From contig NW_003546242.1 of NCBI RefSeq assembly GCF_000090795.2, positions 447,058 to 478,090 on the forward strand: DNA of 31,033 nucleotides. Reading direction: 5' to 3'. This document shows positions 27,901 through 31,033 of the stretch, in pieces; position 1 is the stretch's first letter, and the number at the start of each line of letters is the position of its first letter. Position numbers and translations under genes: made by a program. This stretch comes from Amphimedon queenslandica. Its lineage: Eukaryota; Porifera; Demospongiae; Haplosclerida; Niphatidae. Below the pieces are notes generated by a model, which worked only from the letters and a program-made list of their open reading frames with translations, was not told where the DNA came from and did no database searches.

Positions 27901-28361
27901 GCATTCACAATATCAACCTTTATCACAAAAATATAAAACATCATACGACAAGGTGTTTAACTTACGGAAACAGGTGGTTCTTCTTGTTCTATCTCTCGAC
28001 TGGCTGCATTTATTTCTTCTGTCTGCCGTCTTCTTTTGCTTGGCCCTTGTGTCTCAGATTCAGTTTGTCTACTACCAAGTACGACACCTAGAGCTGTTAT
28101 TAGTTCCTGTTCAGACCTTTCAACCTTTTTAGAAAGAGTTGCCAGTGCTTCTGCTTTATTTCTGCATTTGTAACAGAAAAAACCATGATCATCTATACAG
28201 CTACTGAAAAAATCCTTCTTATAAGAATGCCTAGCCAAAGAGTTCAATATATTTGCTGTAGTTTTGGCAGCTACTCCTGATCTTCTTATTCTTTTTATTT
28301 TCATTGTTCCACTAAAAACATCCTGAGAACGGAGAATACAACGCTCCTTCACAGCGTCCAT
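24961..28361 (-). pseudogene. DUF6589-type transposon protein, about ten exons
   Basis: The minus-strand exons I can support are 28361-27966 (starts MDAVKERCILRSQD, with a FFCYKCRNKAEAL Cys pair and a basic SKRRRQ), 27917-27846 (duplicated exon), a less certain Ser-rich part 27799-27620, 27650-27343, 27294-27163, 27116-26951, 26865-26785, 26741-26492, 26435-26333, 26282-25989 and 25881-24961. Introns are 43-107 bp with GT..AG ends, and the phases agree across every junction from 27343 to 24961. Conserved blocks: YGNGCSKQ/VYNCLQPL, ITLSHAGTMKLINRLSLEYD, IWCGFKIVGDNFDKNFRKTF, LDYQTISRHYFHLYAVKERV, FGGDQLTIARARGAIDIRYS, RLQGIVPVIEDWHARM, SHFINTKGREGCNMPCDLYL. Two premature stops: TAG 27499-27501 and TAA 26554-26556. 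DUF6589 proteins are widespread in animals and fungi beside mobile elements; a transposase role is plausible but unproven. Confidence 0.8.
27800..28037 (-). repeat. Tandem duplication of an intron plus exon end
   Basis: Two units of about 118-120 bp (27800-27917 and 27918-28037) share CTTACGGAAACAGGTGGTTC, TTCTTGTTCTATCTCTCGAC and TTTATCACAAAATATAAA with few differences. On the minus strand each contains the same donor (TTTCC|GTAAGTT) and acceptor (GATAAAG|GTT). The copy therefore makes an extra 72-bp, 24-codon in-frame exon (27846-27917). Confidence 0.85.
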
Positions 28362-28468
28362 CGTGCAAACACGTGTGTTCGCATCACACCTAGTTTAATG
28401 AAATTAAAAATTCATTTAATTTCCATTGTTATGTATAAGGCTTCTTAATATGACGTCACTTCCTTGGA

Positions 28469-29482
28469 CTACTTAGCCCATTTCAGTTTTCCAGACCCAA
28501 CCCGCAGGCACAGAGGGTGGGTCTGGCTACGCAAGACTAACCATCGACGGGAGTTGCTCTGACTTTTAGTGGCTGCTTCAACATTACTGATGTCCTTCTT
28601 TGAAAGCGTAATTATATTCAGAAAATCCATTCCATGCTTATACAATGACATCAGTGATAGTGGCTGAGGCTCATTCTTAACGGCTACTTGAACTCTAGTT
28701 TTTAAAGATTGTGGAGTCAACGGCAGCCTAGTAATAGCAGAATTTGATGTACTGCATGTAGCTGTGGCTATTGGAATTACATGCAATAATGCTACTGGTG
28801 CTCCCAAGCTTTCTAATTGATGTTGAAGACTTGTAATTTCAGCAGATGTAGTACCTCTATATGGAACTGGTCTGGGATCATAGTTGGTTGATATGACCTG
28901 TTTCTCTTTACCATACTCTGCTTTTATGAACTTGATGTTGTTAAGAGTGCATGGGGTAGAGTGACGTTTGCGAGGTTGATGCCACATTTGAAGTGATGAT
29001 GTACATGATGAGTAGGAGACTGTATGGAGACGACAGAATTCTTCGAGGAAGTAGCAGAAGGCACCGATATGTTTACTTGTACTAGTTGGCCCATTACCAG
29101 CAGGACATCCACATACAGCGAAAATTATGTTGCTGTTATGTATAGTAAATCTGACTCTGATGGAGTATGAGAGTGTTTTCTTCATTTCAGGAAGGCAAGA
29201 GCATTTCACAAACATTTTATCATCTAGTTTTTTATAGTAGACGTACTGAATATGACCAGCTTTAAACAATGGGAAAGTTCTTGTGTTGACATTTTTTGAG
29301 TCATTGTTAGGCATACCATCAGATGCTTCTCTGTGAATGAAATAATGTAGCATGTTTTTCATTGTGAAAATTAATGGCTGCTGATTATCGCCACTGTCAT
29401 CATTATCATGATCTGTCATCAAGTCAGTAATTGGCCTCCAACCTTCACTTTGCCATATGTCACTTAAAGAACTAATTTCCAT
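28469..29482 (-). pseudogene. SWIM zinc-finger protein, YqaJ partner domain missing
   Basis: The start ATGGAAATTAGT (29482) is chosen because a splice acceptor, TTTATTTTAG, lies 8 nt upstream; the frame is open further 5' but only into TIR-adjacent sequence. Early: MEISSLSDIWQSEGWRPITD and AGHIQYVYYKKLDDKMFVKC. Middle: the SWIM motif CGCPAGNGPTSTSKHIGAF, with one expected Cys (CKH) reading Ser, then FLEEFCRL and LQMWHQPRKRHSTPC. Late: HGMDFLNIITLS and VEAATKSQSNSRRW, the link that in this family leads into a YqaJ nuclease domain. Instead the frame runs into a small hairpin and stops at 28469, so the nuclease is lost. A YqaJ scrap of this type lies at 13286-13483. Confidence 0.75.
28491..28526. 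repeat. CCAGACCCA hairpin at the SWIM gene break
   Basis: CCAGACCCA (28491-28499) pairs with TGGGTCTGG (28518-28526), followed by CTACGCAAGACTA. The TAGCCAGACC/GGTCTGGCTA motif is shared with the hairpin at 4725-4811, so it may be a truncated foldback element. Confidence 0.55.
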
Positions 29483-29490
29483 GGTTATAA

Positions 29491-29578
29491 CTAAAATAAA
29501 TGATACAAAATGCTTAATGTTTATACAACTACAGCCTATACACTGATGCATGCACTATGATAAGACTACTGACTGCAG
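29491..29578 (-). other. Candidate 5' intron of the SWIM gene (inner part)
   Basis: From the acceptor at 29491-29492 the candidate intron extends into the right TIR to a donor GAG|GTACGC (GT at 29616-29617), 127 bp in all. The left gene has the mirror arrangement of 134 bp (22320-22453). Confidence 0.4.
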
Positions 29579-29979
29579 CCAGCCCCACCCAAATGGCAGC
29601 CTACTGCTGTTGCGTACCTCGAACACCTTTCAAGTTAGTCTACTTGTAGCAAGGTGTCTGAGGAGTAAGTCTTCCTTCTTCTGGGTCAATTGCTCTCGAG
29701 GGGCAAGAACAGCAGGCTATTTCTTTCGATTGACACACACACGAACAGACAGGTATCAAAATTCAAGCATAGAAAAAATTATCTATTAAAAAGAAAAATA
29801 ACAATATAAAAATAGAGAGAGATAGTCCACAAATATAGAGTAAGGATAGCAGCAAAACAAAGTCAATGCAACAGCTGTCCACTGATGATGAGCTTGAATT
29901 CTCAGCCATATTTTAGTGCAGAAAATCTCCAGTTGAGAGGTGCGCATTAATTAGACCGTTCGTTACACAAGGTCCATTA
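29579..29979 (-). repeat. Right terminal inverted repeat
   Basis: Reverse complement of 21941-22359, with small indels such as the shorter CACACACACAC run and loss of a base in the peptide frame. Ends GGTCCATTA. Beyond it, CTATTAATAGTATTC shows no further match to the left flank. Confidence 0.9.
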
Positions 29980-30045
29980 CTATTAATAGTATTCATACTT
30001 TACTTCAAAGGGAGTGTGAACTAATGCGCAGGTTATGTATAGAAC

Positions 30046-30751
30046 CATAGATATTATAGACTACGTAACCGGGATTGGAAACAGATCACATGATCCCATT
30101 CAAATCAATGTAATTATTCAGGTACATACAGTCTCTGTGACAGTGGACGAAAATCTCTGACATGGCTGGAAAGAATGGTTTCTAGTGAAGTCCCACAAGC
30201 TATTTCACCTGTACTTGGGGTCTTATAATATACTCACATGTTTATATTTTCCTTTGATACAAAAATAAAGTGTGTTAGCTTCATAAAAACAGGTGTTTAA
30301 ACCAAGTGCGTTCCCCGTGACAAGAGTAATGTCTTATTCTCCCTCCTGCAAACAAGCTTCTGCTACTCCAGTTTTATTTTATGATTAAAACTATGCACTA
30401 GGCCATGCTACATGAGAATAGACAGGTTAGTTCTGCCTGCCATATCACTGAGAGCAGAAATCCACCAAAATAACGCCATAAAAGCGGCCGATCTGTTGTA
30501 CCTCTCCCAAGCAAACTAAGCATAGAAACACAAAGAGAAAGGCATCGTCATGATCTCTGGTGTTTTCTTCACGAGAATAAGCTAATTAGAACCAGCTACA
30601 TCACAGTAGAAAATTAATACAGCTCATCAAACATAACAATTCTTCTTGATTTTCACCATTTTGATGCAATTTCATGCATTAATAATCACACAGTCTGTAC
30701 AAGTGACATCATCTGTTTCCAATCCTGGTTACATAGTCTATAATATCTATG
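30046..30751. mobile_element. 706-bp MITE with 7-bp target duplication
   Basis: Inverted repeats of about 43 bp: CATAGATATTATAGACTACG at the left continues GTAACCGGGATTGGAAACAGAT, mirrored by ATCTGTTTCCAATCCTGGTTAC at the right and ending at CTATG. The direct repeat ATAGAAC flanks it at 30039-30045 and 30752-30758. The interior has no reading frame of note. Confidence 0.88.
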
Positions 30752-30835
30752 ATAGAACAAATAGAGCCTAATTACCGTAGGTTGGGATATATTCGCGGCT
30801 GCTTATTTTTGCGATTTTTTCCCGCACTCAGCAAT

Positions 30836-31033
30836 TAGTGATGTTCGATACCGATACCAAAATACTCGATACTTCGATACTACCCAGGATCGAAACGGTA
30901 TCGAAAGCAATTCCAGTATCGAAAATTTCGATTCCGAGTACAACCACACCCACTTAACTACAATAATAGTTAATAAACTACTAGTTAATTTTAAAATTAA
31001 AATGTAAATATTTTTTATTAAAAAATGAACACC
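30836..31033. mobile_element. hAT-like MITE, truncated by the window edge
   Basis: TAGTGATGTTCGATACCGATACC followed by repeated TCGATAC/GGTATCG motifs and a CCACACCCACTT segment resembles the left half of the TAGTGATGGGCGATA element at 3850-4280. The right end is outside the window. Just upstream, ACCGTAGGTTGGGATATATTC (30775-) may be the edge of a different MITE. Confidence 0.5.

Larger units (their letters stand above)
21941..29979. mobile_element. 8.0-kb four-gene element with 0.4-kb TIRs
   Basis: The outermost TAATGGACCTTATGCAACGAACGG at the left is mirrored by CCGTTCGTTACACAAGGTCCATTA at the right, and the inverted match continues for about 400 bp. An AT direct repeat (21943-21944 and 29976-29977) next to GGACC..GGTCC is one parse of the target duplication, as reported for ISL2EU; TA is equally possible. 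The two strands carry convergent gene pairs: THAP/DDE_4 transposase then RecQ-like helicase (plus), and SWIM protein then DUF6589 protein (minus). THAP/DDE_4 with SWIM/YqaJ suggests ISL2EU; RecQ with DUF6589 suggests a second system fused or nested. Both internal gene sets show moderate decay. Confidence 0.85.

Noticed and set aside
27657-28132. Plus-strand frames containing a repeated FNLRKQVVLLVLSLD peptide
   Set aside because: Antisense of the duplicated DUF6589 exon; the repetition is explained by the tandem duplication.

Overview
The window looks like accessory, transposon-packed DNA from an invertebrate animal, most likely a sponge or a similar early-branching metazoan. The reasons are very AT-rich sequence, many TACATGTA palindromes, short introns (about 43-135 bp) with ordinary GT..AG ends, NRF1-like TGCGCATGCGCA and CACGTG promoter motifs, and a transposase mix (Crypton, THAP/DDE_4, PHD-tailed pogo, RecQ + DUF6589, SWIM/YqaJ, HIRAN-like/Ulp1) that I associate with demosponges and cnidarians. 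The species is inference. There are no rRNA genes, tRNA genes or CRISPR arrays, and no clear host gene.

Layout. 581-2473: a Crypton-type tyrosine recombinase gene with all expected catalytic residues; its last exon is interrupted by a 161-bp Harbinger-type MITE that displaces the proline-rich tail. 3153-3272: a possible first exon. 3357-5745: two copies of one foldback-armed repeat, one carrying a hAT MITE with perfect 8-bp target duplication and the other an 87-bp hairpin. 5958-6396: a TAA-flanked MITE carrying a promoter-like block and a small exon. 6424-7490: two tandem arrays. 7754-10755: decayed pogo/Tigger transposase and Ty3/gypsy gag and protease fragments, minus strand. 11308-13068: a TIR element containing a tandem duplication with hairpins. 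13286-13483: a YqaJ nuclease scrap. 13857-19869: related TA-flanked terminal repeats bracketing two pogo-like transposase pseudogenes (minus) and a HIRAN-like/Ulp1 pseudogene (plus). 20220-20990: a hAT-like pseudogene.

The most interesting unit is 21941-29979, an 8.0-kb element with about 0.4-kb terminal inverted repeats. From the left, plus strand: a THAP/DDE_4 transposase (intact DDE core) and the C-terminal half of a RecQ-like helicase. From the right, minus strand: a SWIM zinc-finger protein and a long multi-exon DUF6589 protein gene. Both outer genes begin at a 3' splice site just inside the TIR, with matching candidate donors inside each TIR, so the TIRs look like paired promoters plus 5' exons. 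THAP/DDE_4 and SWIM/YqaJ proteins fit an ISL2EU-type element (an AT target duplication is possible). RecQ + DUF6589 may be the cargo of that element or a second element nested in it. Decay is moderate: two in-frame stops in DUF6589, one in RecQ, and loss of the helicase N-half and the YqaJ domain.

The last kilobase holds a 706-bp MITE with a 7-bp target duplication and the cut-off start of a hAT-like MITE.
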